From positions 1 to 12,482 of the forward strand of contig JAVEYH010000105.1 in the NCBI GenBank assembly GCA_034003585.1: a DNA stretch of 12,482 bases, in the 5' to 3' direction. How positions within the stretch are numbered: position 1 is the stretch's first letter; every line of letters begins with the position of its first letter. This stretch comes from JAPXSY01 sp034003585 (GTDB lineage: Bacteria; Verrucomicrobiota; Kiritimatiellia; RFP12; UBA1067). A program made the translations under genes and the position numbers. Below, in pieces: positions 6,157-12,464 of this stretch. The notes beneath the pieces were generated by a model. That model made no database searches. It was not told the DNA's origin and was given only the letters and a program-made list of their open reading frames with translations.

Positions 6157-7062
6157 GCACAAAACGTGAATCTGCGGGTTGCCGAGCGCGATTTCAAGTA
6201 TTACCTTTTCGATTGGGACGACAACATCCTGCACATGCCCACGCGCATCCATCTGGAGAAACGCATGCCGGACGGCTCGTGGCAGCCGCACAGCGTTTCG
6301 ACCGCGGCCTTTGCCGTTTTGCGGAAGGAGCCGGAGCGTTACCGCCCGCCGGGCGGGGTGTGGCCGCGCGCGTTTGTGGAGTTTCAGGATACGCGCGGCG
6401 AGGACGAGAGCCGGTTCATGCGCGACACGCGGGACGCGCTGCGGCGCGTGCTTTCCGGCGAGATCGATCCCGGGCCGAGTTTCGAGACGTTGCGGGAGAC
6501 GTTGCGGGAGGGGCGCCTTTTCGCGATCGTGACCGCGCGCGGCCACGAGCCCGGCTCGATCCGTGAGGCGGTGCGGCTGTTCATCGGCATGGTGCTGACG
6601 CGCGAAGAGCGGGAAGAGATGATGGCGAACCTGCGCGGGTACCGCGCCTGTTTCGACGGGATGACCGCCTTCGGCTCGGACGAGCAGGAGCTGGAGCACT
6701 ACCTTTCCCTGAACCGGTATCACGCGGTCACCCATCCCGGGTTCATGCGGCGGATGCCCGCAAAGGGGGGAGGCGTCGGGGGGGCCGACACCGCGCGCGC
6801 CAAGCAGTTCGCGATCCGCGATTTTGTCGAGCATGTGTTCCGGCTGCTGGAGCGCACAGGGGCCGAATCCCTGCGCCGTCCGATCAGCGTGGGGTTTTCC
6901 GATGACGATCCGGAGAATGTGGCGGCGGTCGAGCGGTACATTCAGGAGGAGCTGTCGCGCCGTTTCCCCGCGATCAAGTTCTGCGTGTATGACACCTCGG
7001 ACCCGGCGCTGAAAGACGGGCGGAAGGTGACGGTCGCCGGGCAGCTGGATTTCGGGTTCTGA
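6145..7062 (+). CDS. HAD-like protein of unknown substrate
   Basis: This 305-residue protein carries the ordered motifs of haloacid dehalogenase-type phosphatases. Motif I is Y-L-F-D-W-D-D-N at 20-27 (D23 nucleophile, D25 acid/base). Motif II is F-A-I-V-T-A-R-G at 126-133 (T130). A candidate motif III lysine is K220 (A-R-A-K-Q-F-A-I-R-D). Motif IV is V-G-F-S-D-D-D-P-E-N at 249-258 (D253/D254). About 100 residues between motifs I and II form a cap-like insert, and a Gly-rich loop (K-G-G-G-V-G-G-A) sits near 207-214. It has no signal peptide, so it is probably cytoplasmic. Asn replaces the usual Thr/Val at the end of motif I. I cannot name a substrate or close family. There is no Shine-Dalgarno before ATG 6145. 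GTG 6166 is an alternative start that would still keep all motifs. It is divergent from the pteridine reductase operon and 50 bp before moxR. Confidence 0.78.
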   Translation: MRRHAQNVNLRVAERDFKYYLFDWDDNILHMPTRIHLEKRMPDGSWQPHSVSTAAFAVLRKEPERYRPPGGVWPRAFVEFQDTRGEDESRFMRDTRDALRRVLSGEIDPGPSFETLRETLREGRLFAIVTARGHEPGSIREAVRLFIGMVLTREEREEMMANLRGYRACFDGMTAFGSDEQELEHYLSLNRYHAVTHPGFMRRMPAKGGGVGGADTARAKQFAIRDFVEHVFRLLERTGAESLRRPISVGFSDDDPENVAAVERYIQEELSRRFPAIKFCVYDTSDPALKDGRKVTVAGQLDFGF

Positions 7063-7077
7063 CGCCGCATATGGCGC

Positions 7078-7106
7078 TTGAAGCGGAAACGCGGCGGGAT
7101 TAGAAT
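7078..7106 (+). promoter_or_regulatory. Candidate promoter for the moxR-DUF58-transglutaminase operon
   Basis: TTGAAG (7078-7083) is separated by exactly 17 bp from TAGAAT (7101-7106), which matches 5 of 6 bases of the -10 consensus. The ATG of moxR begins 7 nt after the -10 box, where transcription would start, so the mRNA would be leaderless. No Shine-Dalgarno precedes this ATG, which agrees with that reading. Confidence 0.55.
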
Positions 7107-7112
7107 CAGCGC

Positions 7113-8069
7113 ATGAACACGGTTAGGGATGAGGCGACGCCGGCGGGAGGCGCGTTGGGGCGGTTGCGGGAGAATTTGTGTGCGGTGATCCGCGGCAAGG
7201 ACCGGGTGATCGACGAACTGCTCGTTGCCCTGCTGGCCGGCGGCCATGTGCTGATCGAGGATGTGCCCGGCACCGGCAAAACCACGATGGCCAAGGCCTT
7301 GGCCGTTTCGCTGGACGCGCGGTTCTCGCGCATCCAGTTCACGCCGGATCTGCTGCCGACCGATATCGTGGGCGGCATGATTTACTCGGCGGCCAACGGC
7401 AGTTTCACTTTCCGCCCCGGACCGGTCTTCGCCAACATCGTGTTGGCGGATGAGGTGAACCGCGCCTCGCCGCGGACGCAGTCGGCCCTGTTGGAGGCCA
7501 TGGGCGAACAGCAGGTGACCCTCGAAGGGATCACACGTCCGCTGCCCGCGCCGTTTCTGGTGCTGGCGACGCAGAACCCCATCGAATACAACGGCACCTA
7601 TCCGTTGCCGGAGGCGCAAGTGGACCGGTTCTGCCTGCGTCTCTCGCTGGGGTATCCGGAACCGGAGGATGAGCGGCAACTGATGGAAGATCAGACGGTC
7701 ATGCATCCGCTGGCCGCGCTGCGCGCCGTGATGGGCACGGAGGCGTTGGCGCGCATTCAGGCCGAGGTGCGCGAAGTCGGGGTGGAACGGTCGGTGATGG
7801 AGTATCTCGTGCGGCTGGTCGGACGGACGCGGCGCGACGCGCGGGTGCGGTTGGGCGTGAGTCCGCGGGGCTCGCTGGATCTCCGCCGCTGTGCCCAGGC
7901 GGCGGCGTATCTCGCGGGAAGACGGTCGGTGCGGCCGGAGGATGTGCGTCGGCAGGCGGTGCCGGTGCTGGCGCACCGGCTGGTGCTGGACGTCAAGGCC
8001 CGCCACGGGGGATTGGCGGGTGAGGCGGTGATCGAGGAAGCCCTCCGGTTGGAGCCGGTTCCCGCATGA
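7113..8069 (+). CDS. MoxR-family AAA+ ATPase
   Basis: This 318-residue cytoplasmic AAA+ ATPase of the MoxR group probably acts as a chaperone-like factor for the co-encoded envelope proteins. Walker A is V-P-G-T-G-K-T-T at 51-58 (K56, T57). Walker B is N-I-V-L-A-D-E-V-N-R at 108-117 (D113, E114). Sensor 1 is L-A-T-Q-N-P at 151-156 (N155). The family signature P-L-P-E-A-Q-x-D-R-F at 165-173 includes R172, the likely arginine finger. The C-terminal lid contains the conserved G-V-S-P-R-G-S segment near residue 250. Length is normal for the family. The start at 7113 has no Shine-Dalgarno but sits right after a good -10 box. Its stop overlaps the DUF58 start (ATGA), indicating translational coupling. 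MoxR, DUF58 and transglutaminase genes are commonly clustered in bacteria, which supports a joint role at the membrane. Confidence 0.95.
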   Translation: MNTVRDEATPAGGALGRLRENLCAVIRGKDRVIDELLVALLAGGHVLIEDVPGTGKTTMAKALAVSLDARFSRIQFTPDLLPTDIVGGMIYSAANGSFTFRPGPVFANIVLADEVNRASPRTQSALLEAMGEQQVTLEGITRPLPAPFLVLATQNPIEYNGTYPLPEAQVDRFCLRLSLGYPEPEDERQLMEDQTVMHPLAALRAVMGTEALARIQAEVREVGVERSVMEYLVRLVGRTRRDARVRLGVSPRGSLDLRRCAQAAAYLAGRRSVRPEDVRRQAVPVLAHRLVLDVKARHGGLAGEAVIEEALRLEPVPA

Positions 8070-9397
8070 GTGCGCGCGCCGGACGGCTGCGCCGCATCGC
8101 GTATCGGCTGCGCCATCCGCCGATCGGCTATCAGCACGGCCGGCGCGCCCGGTTTCTGCGGCTGTTCCCGATGGTTTGCTGGACGTATTACGGGCTGGTG
8201 GCGCACACGACGCCGCGCGGATTGCTTTTCGGGCTGATCGGTGCGGGGCCGACCGCGTTGTTCCTGCTGGTGGGACTGGACAGCCCCGTGCAGCAGGCTG
8301 CGTATGCGCTGCTGGCGTGGATCGCGGTCTGTGTTTTCACCGGTCTGATCGGGTGTCCGCGGCTGCGCGTCACGGTGCGGATGCCCGTGCGTGTCGAATG
8401 CGGCAGCCGGTTCGAAACCCGGTATACGGTCACCAACCTGGGCCGGCGCCGCGCGCGCGACCTGGCGGTGGACACGCTGATCTTTTCCGACTGGATGAGC
8501 CTGCGGCGCCAGCGGGCCCGGCTTGATGCGCTGCATGCCGGAGAGACGGAGACGCTGACGGCCTCCGGGCATGCGTTGGCGCGGGGGATCTACACGCTGC
8601 CCGCGCTGCGTTACGATTCGGACTTTCCCTGCGGGTTCTGGCGGTGGGGAAAGACCGACACCCGCGAACGCTCCCTCTCCGTCTATCCGCGGTACACCCG
8701 GCTGGAGTCGCTGGAGATCCCGCTGGGCAACCGGAACCGGGCGGACCTCGCCGCCTCCCGGGAACGGGCGCGCGAGGCGCTGGAGTTCCACGGCTGCCGC
8801 GAGTTCCGGGAGGGGGACGCGCTGCGTCATGTGCATCCGCGCTCGTCGGCGCGGTTGGGTGTGCCGGTCGTGAAGGAGTTTCAGACGGAGGGCCGTTCCC
8901 GCACGGCAGTGCTGGTGGACACGCGGATGCGGCGTGCCGGGCATGCGGGGTTGGCGGCCCGTCTGCGGCGCGAGGATCCGGTGGAGGCCGCGCTCGCTCT
9001 CGCGGCGGCGGTGGCGGATGCGCTCTCCGCAACGGACCGTGTGCTGGAACTGCTGGTTGCCGGACCGCAGGTTTACCGGTTTGTGAGTTCGGGGCGGATC
9101 GGGTATCTCGAAGAGGTGCTGGATCTGCTCGCGGCAGTCGAGCCGTGCGGCACGGATCCGTTACGGCAACTCGAACCCCTGCTGCTTGAGGAGATCCGTT
9201 CGATTCAAAGCGTCTGCCTGATTCTCACGGGATGGGACGCGCGGCGCGCGGCGCTGGTGCAGGAAATCCGCGCGCGGGAGATCGGGCTCAAGGTTCTTCT
9301 GCTCACGTCCGACGGACGCGCGGGCGCGGATCTGCCGGAGGAGGTCACGTGCCTTGCTGTCCGGGATGTGTTGCGCGGGGAGGTGTCGCGCCTGTGA
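8066..9397 (+). CDS. DUF58-domain membrane protein
   Basis: This 443-residue protein has two or three hydrophobic segments near the N-terminus (about 33-48, 51-71 and 77-96), a predicted beta-sandwich region, and then the DUF58 core. The hallmark is E-F-H-G-C-R-E-F-R-E-G-D-A-L-R-H-V-H-P-R-S-S-A-R at 240-263, followed by V-V-K-E-F-Q-T-E (268-275) and V-L-V-D-T (282-286), the first strand of a von Willebrand A-like fold. In many DUF58 proteins the H-P position is H-W; here it is V-H-P. Molecular function is unknown. The family is found with MoxR ATPases and transglutaminases in envelope-related operons. The start overlaps the moxR stop by 4 nt (ATGA), and the stop overlaps the transglutaminase start by 4 nt (GTGA). 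All three products should therefore be made in linked amounts. Confidence 0.92.
   Translation: MSARAGRLRRIAYRLRHPPIGYQHGRRARFLRLFPMVCWTYYGLVAHTTPRGLLFGLIGAGPTALFLLVGLDSPVQQAAYALLAWIAVCVFTGLIGCPRLRVTVRMPVRVECGSRFETRYTVTNLGRRRARDLAVDTLIFSDWMSLRRQRARLDALHAGETETLTASGHALARGIYTLPALRYDSDFPCGFWRWGKTDTRERSLSVYPRYTRLESLEIPLGNRNRADLAASRERAREALEFHGCREFREGDALRHVHPRSSARLGVPVVKEFQTEGRSRTAVLVDTRMRRAGHAGLAARLRREDPVEAALALAAAVADALSATDRVLELLVAGPQVYRFVSSGRIGYLEEVLDLLAAVEPCGTDPLRQLEPLLLEEIRSIQSVCLILTGWDARRAALVQEIRAREIGLKVLLLTSDGRAGADLPEEVTCLAVRDVLRGEVSRL
9377..9396 (+). promoter_or_regulatory. Ribosome binding site and GTG start of the transglutaminase gene
   Basis: GGGGAGGTG (9377-9385) lies about 10 nt before GTG 9394-9396. 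The GTG overlaps the DUF58 stop TGA (9395-9397) in a GTGA arrangement. This identifies GTG 9394 as the start in preference to an in-frame ATG at 9232, which would extend 162 nt into the DUF58 gene and give a low-complexity Gly/Arg/Ala leader. Confidence 0.75.
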
Positions 9398-11469
9398 GAA
9401 GCCGTAGGACAGTCCGCGCTGATCCGCAACCGGTCCGCAGCCGCTGGCCGGTGGGGGTCGGCGCGTTCCTGCTGCTGTGGTGCGCGGCGTGGTACTGCCG
9501 GGAGGGCAGTCAGGCTCTGCTGCAGCTTGCCCTGGGGCTCTCGCTGCTGGCGGCGGTTCGGTCGCGGCCGCTGCCGGCTACGGCGCGTTGGGTCATCTGG
9601 GGCGGCGTGCTGGTCACGTTGCTCTGTCTGGCCGCCAACGTCTCGCGGCTGGTGCCGCCGGAGCATGCCTGGGCGGAGAGCCGGTTCGCCGATCGCGCGG
9701 TGACGGTGGCTTTTGCGGTGGGGCTCACGACACTTTTCTTCCGGCCGTCGATCCATGGGGTTACGCTGCTGGCTGCGGGGACTCTGCCCATGGTCATGCT
9801 GGGGGTGGCGCGCCAAAGCGGGATGCCGGGCGCGACCGAGGGGCTCGGCGGGAGGATCGTGTCGGGATGGATTGCGGCACTGATTCTGACGGACGTGGCG
9901 CAGCGGGTCACGGGTTCGCGTGCGGGGGGGCGGTCGGGCGGGGGGTTCCGTGAGGCGGTGTGGCGCGTGGCCATTCTGGCGGGTGTGGCGGCGCTGGCCT
10001 GGGGGGCGCGGCTGCCGCTCGAATGGGGCGTGCGGCAGGCGCAGGCGCGCCTGTCCGGATGGATGTTCTCGACGTCGCGCTATACTCGGCGCCGCGCCGG
10101 GGATTTGCTGCTCACGCTGCCCGCGCCCGCGAATGCCCTGCGCCGGACGCGGGCGGTCCTGCTGGTGGATGCGGAGGGCATGCCCGGGTATCTGCGCGAG
10201 CGGGTCTTCACCCGGTATGATGCGGGCCGCTGGCTGGCGGGCAAAACGGAACAGGCGCTGAAGGCGGCGTCCGCGGAGCCCGGGTCGCCGCCCGCGGCCG
10301 CCTATCCGCTGGTGCCGCGGCAAACGTCGTCCGTGACGGAGACCTGGCGGGTGGAAGTGCTTTCCCCCGCATGGGTTGAGGCCTTCTGCCTGCCCGGGCA
10401 CGCGGTGGCGTTGGAGTGTGAGGGCCTGCCGCCGCGGGCGGATTCGAACGGCATGGTTACCGCCGGTGAGCGGATGACGGATGCGTACACGGTGCGTGTG
10501 GCGGCCGGTGGCGGGGGGATGCGCGCATTCCCGTTTCCGGACGGGCTGGCGGATCCCGCGTATGCCGAGGTGCCCGCGTCGTTGGCGGCGGCGGTCTCGG
10601 ATTGGGTGGACAACTGCGAAGGGCTGCGCGAAGCGGCCACTGCCGGACAGGCCATCCGCCGGGTGGAGAGGTTTTTTGACGCGCACTTCACCTACCGTCT
10701 GGGTGTGCGGATGCGGGCGCAACCGGATCCGCTGATCGACTTCATGACCCGCAGGGAGGGTGCGTGCACGCTGTTCGCCAGTGCGGCCGCGCTCATGTTC
10801 CGGGAATGCGGACTGCCCGCGCGCGTGATCGGCGGCTATGTGTGCGGCAGCCGCAATCCGTGGCTCGGACAGTGGGTGGCGCGCGAACGCGACGGCCACG
10901 CCTGGGTCGAGGTGTGGGACCGGGAATCGGGGCGCTGGCTGTTGGCGGACCCCACGCCGCCGGAGGGTCATCCGGCCGGGTTCCGGAATCCGGGTCTTTT
11001 CCGGTGGGCGCTGGATTTCCGCTTGGCGGTATGGCGGCGCGCGCTCGCGTTTCTCCGGGAGGCCAGTCTTCTCGAACGGATTGCCGATGCCGGCGAAACG
11101 CTGGTCCTGTTCGTGTGGCACGCGGTCTGGAGTGTGCCCGGCGCGGTGACGTTCGCCGGGTTGGGGCTTCTCGGGTGGTCCCGGCGGCGGGCGCGCCGCC
11201 GCGTGTTATCGCGGGAGGCGGTTTTGCGGGAGGAACTGATCCGGAGCATGTTGCGGATCGAACGGCGTTGCGTGCCGCCCGCGCTGCGGCGCCGGGCCGC
11301 GGAAAGTTGGGACGAATGGTGGTGCCGGGTTCATGCGGCGCTGCCTGCGGCGCGACGAAACGCGCTGCGCGCGCGGCTGGAGGCGTATCAGGCGTTGCGG
11401 TACAGCGTGACCCCGGATGAGGACGGCATCCGCGCGTGGCTCGCTCAGCGCCGCGGGGAGCCCTGGTAG
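9394..11469 (+). CDS. Membrane-bound transglutaminase-like protein (TgpA-like)
   Basis: From GTG 9394 the product is 691 residues. The N-terminal part has about seven hydrophobic segments (near 19-35, 41-55, 66-83, 102-117, 121-138, 155-170 and 189-205). A periplasmic region with a transglutaminase/protease-like core follows. G-A-C-T-L-F-A-S contains the nucleophile C458, D-G-H-A-W-V-E-V-W contains H502, and L-A-D-P-T-P contains D519. This is a complete Cys-His-Asp triad. One more membrane helix lies at about 570-592, and the tail is an Arg-rich cytoplasmic domain like that of other TgpA-like proteins. The family may crosslink, cleave or modify envelope proteins or peptides, but its substrate is not known. 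It is translationally coupled to DUF58 and ends the MoxR operon. The coaB gene converges on it with a 20-bp gap and no obvious terminator hairpin between. Confidence 0.92.
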   Translation: MRSRRTVRADPQPVRSRWPVGVGAFLLLWCAAWYCREGSQALLQLALGLSLLAAVRSRPLPATARWVIWGGVLVTLLCLAANVSRLVPPEHAWAESRFADRAVTVAFAVGLTTLFFRPSIHGVTLLAAGTLPMVMLGVARQSGMPGATEGLGGRIVSGWIAALILTDVAQRVTGSRAGGRSGGGFREAVWRVAILAGVAALAWGARLPLEWGVRQAQARLSGWMFSTSRYTRRRAGDLLLTLPAPANALRRTRAVLLVDAEGMPGYLRERVFTRYDAGRWLAGKTEQALKAASAEPGSPPAAAYPLVPRQTSSVTETWRVEVLSPAWVEAFCLPGHAVALECEGLPPRADSNGMVTAGERMTDAYTVRVAAGGGGMRAFPFPDGLADPAYAEVPASLAAAVSDWVDNCEGLREAATAGQAIRRVERFFDAHFTYRLGVRMRAQPDPLIDFMTRREGACTLFASAAALMFRECGLPARVIGGYVCGSRNPWLGQWVARERDGHAWVEVWDRESGRWLLADPTPPEGHPAGFRNPGLFRWALDFRLAVWRRALAFLREASLLERIADAGETLVLFVWHAVWSVPGAVTFAGLGLLGWSRRRARRRVLSREAVLREELIRSMLRIERRCVPPALRRRAAESWDEWWCRVHAALPAARRNALRARLEAYQALRYSVTPDEDGIRAWLAQRRGEPW

Positions 11470-11489
11470 TCTGTAAAACGAAAACCGCT

Positions 11490-12134
11490 TTAGCTCCGGC
11501 TCGCGGGGCGCGCCGACTCCAGCCACGCGACAATCCGCAGGCCGACCTCGTGTTTGCTCAGAAGCGGCAGCGGTTCCGGCGCGGCGTTTTTCGCGATTAG
11601 CGTGACGCGGTTGGTGTCGACCTCGAACCCCGCATCCGGCAGGGTCACGTCATTGGCCACAATCAGGTCAAGCCCTTTGGCTTCCAGTTTGCGTTGGGCT
11701 TCGGCCAGAGGGTCACCGGTTTCGGCCGCGAATCCGACGAAAAGCCGGTTCCCCTTCAGGCCGCGCACCGTTGCGAGGATATCCGGGTTCGGCTCCAGTT
11801 CGAGCACCGGCGGCATGGCGGCTTTTTTGAGCTTCGCAAGACGGATTTGCCGCGGACGCCAATCCGCCACGGCCGCGCACATCACGAGCGCGTCGTGCGC
11901 GGGCAGCAGCCGCTCCACGGCCGCCAGCATCTCGCGCGCGCTGACCACATCCGTGCGGATCACGCCGTCCGGCGTGGGCAGCGCGACCGGTCCCGCAATC
12001 AGGGCGACCTCATGTCCGCGCTCCGCGGCGGCCCGCGCGAGGGCAAACCCCATTTTGCCGCTCGACCGGTTGCTGAGGAAACGCACGGGGTCGAGGTGTT
12101 CGCGTGTGGGGCCGGCTGTGATCAGGATTTTCAT
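11490..12134 (-). CDS. coaB: Phosphopantothenate-cysteine ligase (stand-alone CoaB)
   Basis: This 214-residue cytoplasmic enzyme joins cysteine to 4'-phosphopantothenate, using a nucleotide triphosphate, in coenzyme A synthesis. It begins I-T-A-G-P-T-R-E at 5-12, with L-D-P-V-R-F-L-S-N-R-S-S-G-K-M-G at 14-29, the CoaB signature. C-A-A-V-A-D-W-R-P is at 86-94 and K-L-K-K at 101-104, equivalent to the catalytic lysine region of E. coli Dfp. N-P-D-I-L is at 116-120, V-G-F-A-A-E-T at 133-139, and A-N-D-V at 160-163. The usual fused CoaC decarboxylase half is absent, so CoaC must be encoded elsewhere. ATG 12134 is preferred because the conserved domain begins at residue 2. An upstream in-frame ATG (12224) would add a non-conserved Arg/Pro leader that runs through the likely promoter. 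A short, SD-less leader is expected. Confidence 0.93.
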   Translation of the reverse strand: MKILITAGPTREHLDPVRFLSNRSSGKMGFALARAAAERGHEVALIAGPVALPTPDGVIRTDVVSAREMLAAVERLLPAHDALVMCAAVADWRPRQIRLAKLKKAAMPPVLELEPNPDILATVRGLKGNRLFVGFAAETGDPLAEAQRKLEAKGLDLIVANDVTLPDAGFEVDTNRVTLIAKNAAPEPLPLLSKHEVGLRIVAWLESARPASRS

Positions 12135-12152
12135 CGTTTCGGATTGGCGTCC

Positions 12153-12161
12153 AGTATACCA
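12153..12161 (-). promoter_or_regulatory. Extended -10 promoter element for coaB
   Basis: On the minus strand the sequence reads TGGTATACT, an extended -10 (TG-n-TATACT, 5 of 6 to consensus). No convincing -35 box lies upstream, as often with extended -10 promoters. Transcription would start near 12146, about 12 nt before the coaB ATG (12134). It would leave no room for a normal ribosome site. Confidence 0.55.
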
Positions 12162-12195
12162 GAAAAGAAAGGGAACGGGGCATACCCGTTTTTGG

Positions 12196-12225
12196 GGTGC
12201 GGTTCCGCTTTGTCGAATCCGCACC
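12196..12225 (-). repeat. 7-bp inverted repeat upstream of coaB
   Basis: GGTGCGG (12196-12202) and CCGCACC (12219-12225) form a perfect 7-bp inverted repeat around a 16-nt centre. It lies about 35 bp upstream of the coaB -10 element. It could be an operator or merely a chance hairpin. No U-tract follows, so it is not called a terminator. Confidence 0.3.
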
Positions 12226-12263
12226 GGTCACGCAGCAATTCTCCTTATGGGTTTTCCCCCCGA

Positions 12264-12339
12264 AATCTCTATCGCTATCGGGACCGGAATCGATGAAATG
12301 CGCCGGGATTCGATAGCGATCCCGATAGCGATAGCGATT
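12264..12339. repeat. Intergenic hexamer-repeat dyad (ATCGNN / CGATNN units)
   Basis: The left arm AATCTCTATCGCTATCGGG (12264-12282) pairs with the right arm CCCGATAGCGATAGCGATT (12321-12339) at 18 of 19 positions. Inside lies a smaller GAATC/GATTC pair (12287-12291 and 12307-12311). Each arm is itself built of degenerate 6-bp units, ATCGNN on the left and GATNNC on the right. The six-base period makes false reading frames with dipeptide repeats such as Arg-Tyr/Asp-Arg and Ala-Ile. It looks like a dispersed intergenic repeat that could form a cruciform or transcript hairpin. No transposase is linked to it in the window. Confidence 0.75.
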
Positions 12340-12366
12340 GCGACTGAGCCTCTTCGCAAAATTAGG

Positions 12367-12372
12367 TAAGAT
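12367..12372 (+). promoter_or_regulatory. Possible -10 box for the gene at the right edge
   Basis: TAAGAT matches 4 of 6 bases of the -10 consensus, including T1, A2 and T6. A weak CTGAGC lies at -35 distance (12344-12349, 17-bp spacer). Transcription would start close to 12379, which is the first base of the long inverted repeat in the leader. It is supported mainly by this position. Confidence 0.35.
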
Positions 12373-12378
12373 GAGAAG

Positions 12379-12464
12379 GCTGTTCTCCTTGTGAAAGGAT
12401 TTCTGGCAAAATACCAGAGTCCAAGAACACGCACTCAGAGGTGCAAAACACAAGGAGAACAGCG
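12379..12464 (+). promoter_or_regulatory. Structured 5' leader with a 15-bp stem sequestering the ribosome binding site
   Basis: GCTGTTCTCCTTGTG (12379-12393) is perfectly complementary to CACAAGGAGAACAGC (12449-12463). The right arm contains AAGGAG (12452-12457), the Shine-Dalgarno of ATG 12465, so the stem would hide it. Between the arms are two hairpins. One is GGAtTTCTGG/CCAGAGTCC (12397-12406 with 12414-12422; 9 pairs including one G-U, one bulged T). The other is GCAC/GTGC (12431-12434 with 12441-12444). Together they give a three-way junction, a shape common in riboswitches and other translation-controlling leaders. I match it to no known riboswitch class. A pair of mobile-element terminal repeats is a less likely alternative. 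Confidence 0.55.

Larger units (their letters stand above)
12135..12464. other. Divergent intergenic region between coaB and the right-edge gene
   Basis: This 330-bp stretch is the longest without a convincing gene and is visibly richer in A+T than the rest of the window. Open frames across it are made of dipeptide repeats or lack a ribosome site and are not believed. It holds the coaB extended -10 element, a 7-bp inverted repeat, the hexamer-repeat dyad, a weak -10 box, and the structured leader. Confidence 0.7.

Noticed and set aside
7062..7075. CGCC...GGCG hairpin between the HAD-like gene and moxR as a terminator.
   Set aside because: It is only a 4-bp stem with no T-tract, and it lies directly upstream of the moxR promoter.
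9232..9393. An earlier ATG start for the transglutaminase.
   Set aside because: It would overlap DUF58 by 166 nt and add a Gly/Arg/Ala-rich leader. GTG 9394 has GGGGAGGTG and the same 4-nt overlap style as the preceding junction.
9205..11121. A 638-codon open frame on the minus strand opposite the transglutaminase gene.
   Set aside because: Its composition is Arg/Pro/His/Gln low-complexity and it has no ribosome site, while the plus strand encodes a complete Cys-His-Asp enzyme.
11470..11489. A shared terminator between the transglutaminase and coaB genes.
   Set aside because: The 20-bp gap has A-rich runs but no inverted repeat that I can find.
12135..12224. An N-terminal extension of CoaB to the ATG at 12224.
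   Set aside because: The extra 30 residues do not resemble CoaB and the stretch contains the likely -10 element.
12264..12339. CRISPR array or tandem satellite.
   Set aside because: Units are only 6 bp and degenerate, there are no spacers of constant length, and no cas genes are seen.
12010..12453. Open frames on the minus strand giving Arg-Tyr/Asp-Arg and Ala-Ile dipeptide repeats.
   Set aside because: They are by-products of the six-base-period intergenic repeat and lack a ribosome site or recognisable domain.
12379..12463. Terminal inverted repeats of a small insertion element.
   Set aside because: Only 55 bp lie between the arms, no direct target repeats were seen flanking them, and the right arm coincides with a ribosome site. 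It is kept as an alternative in the leader entry.
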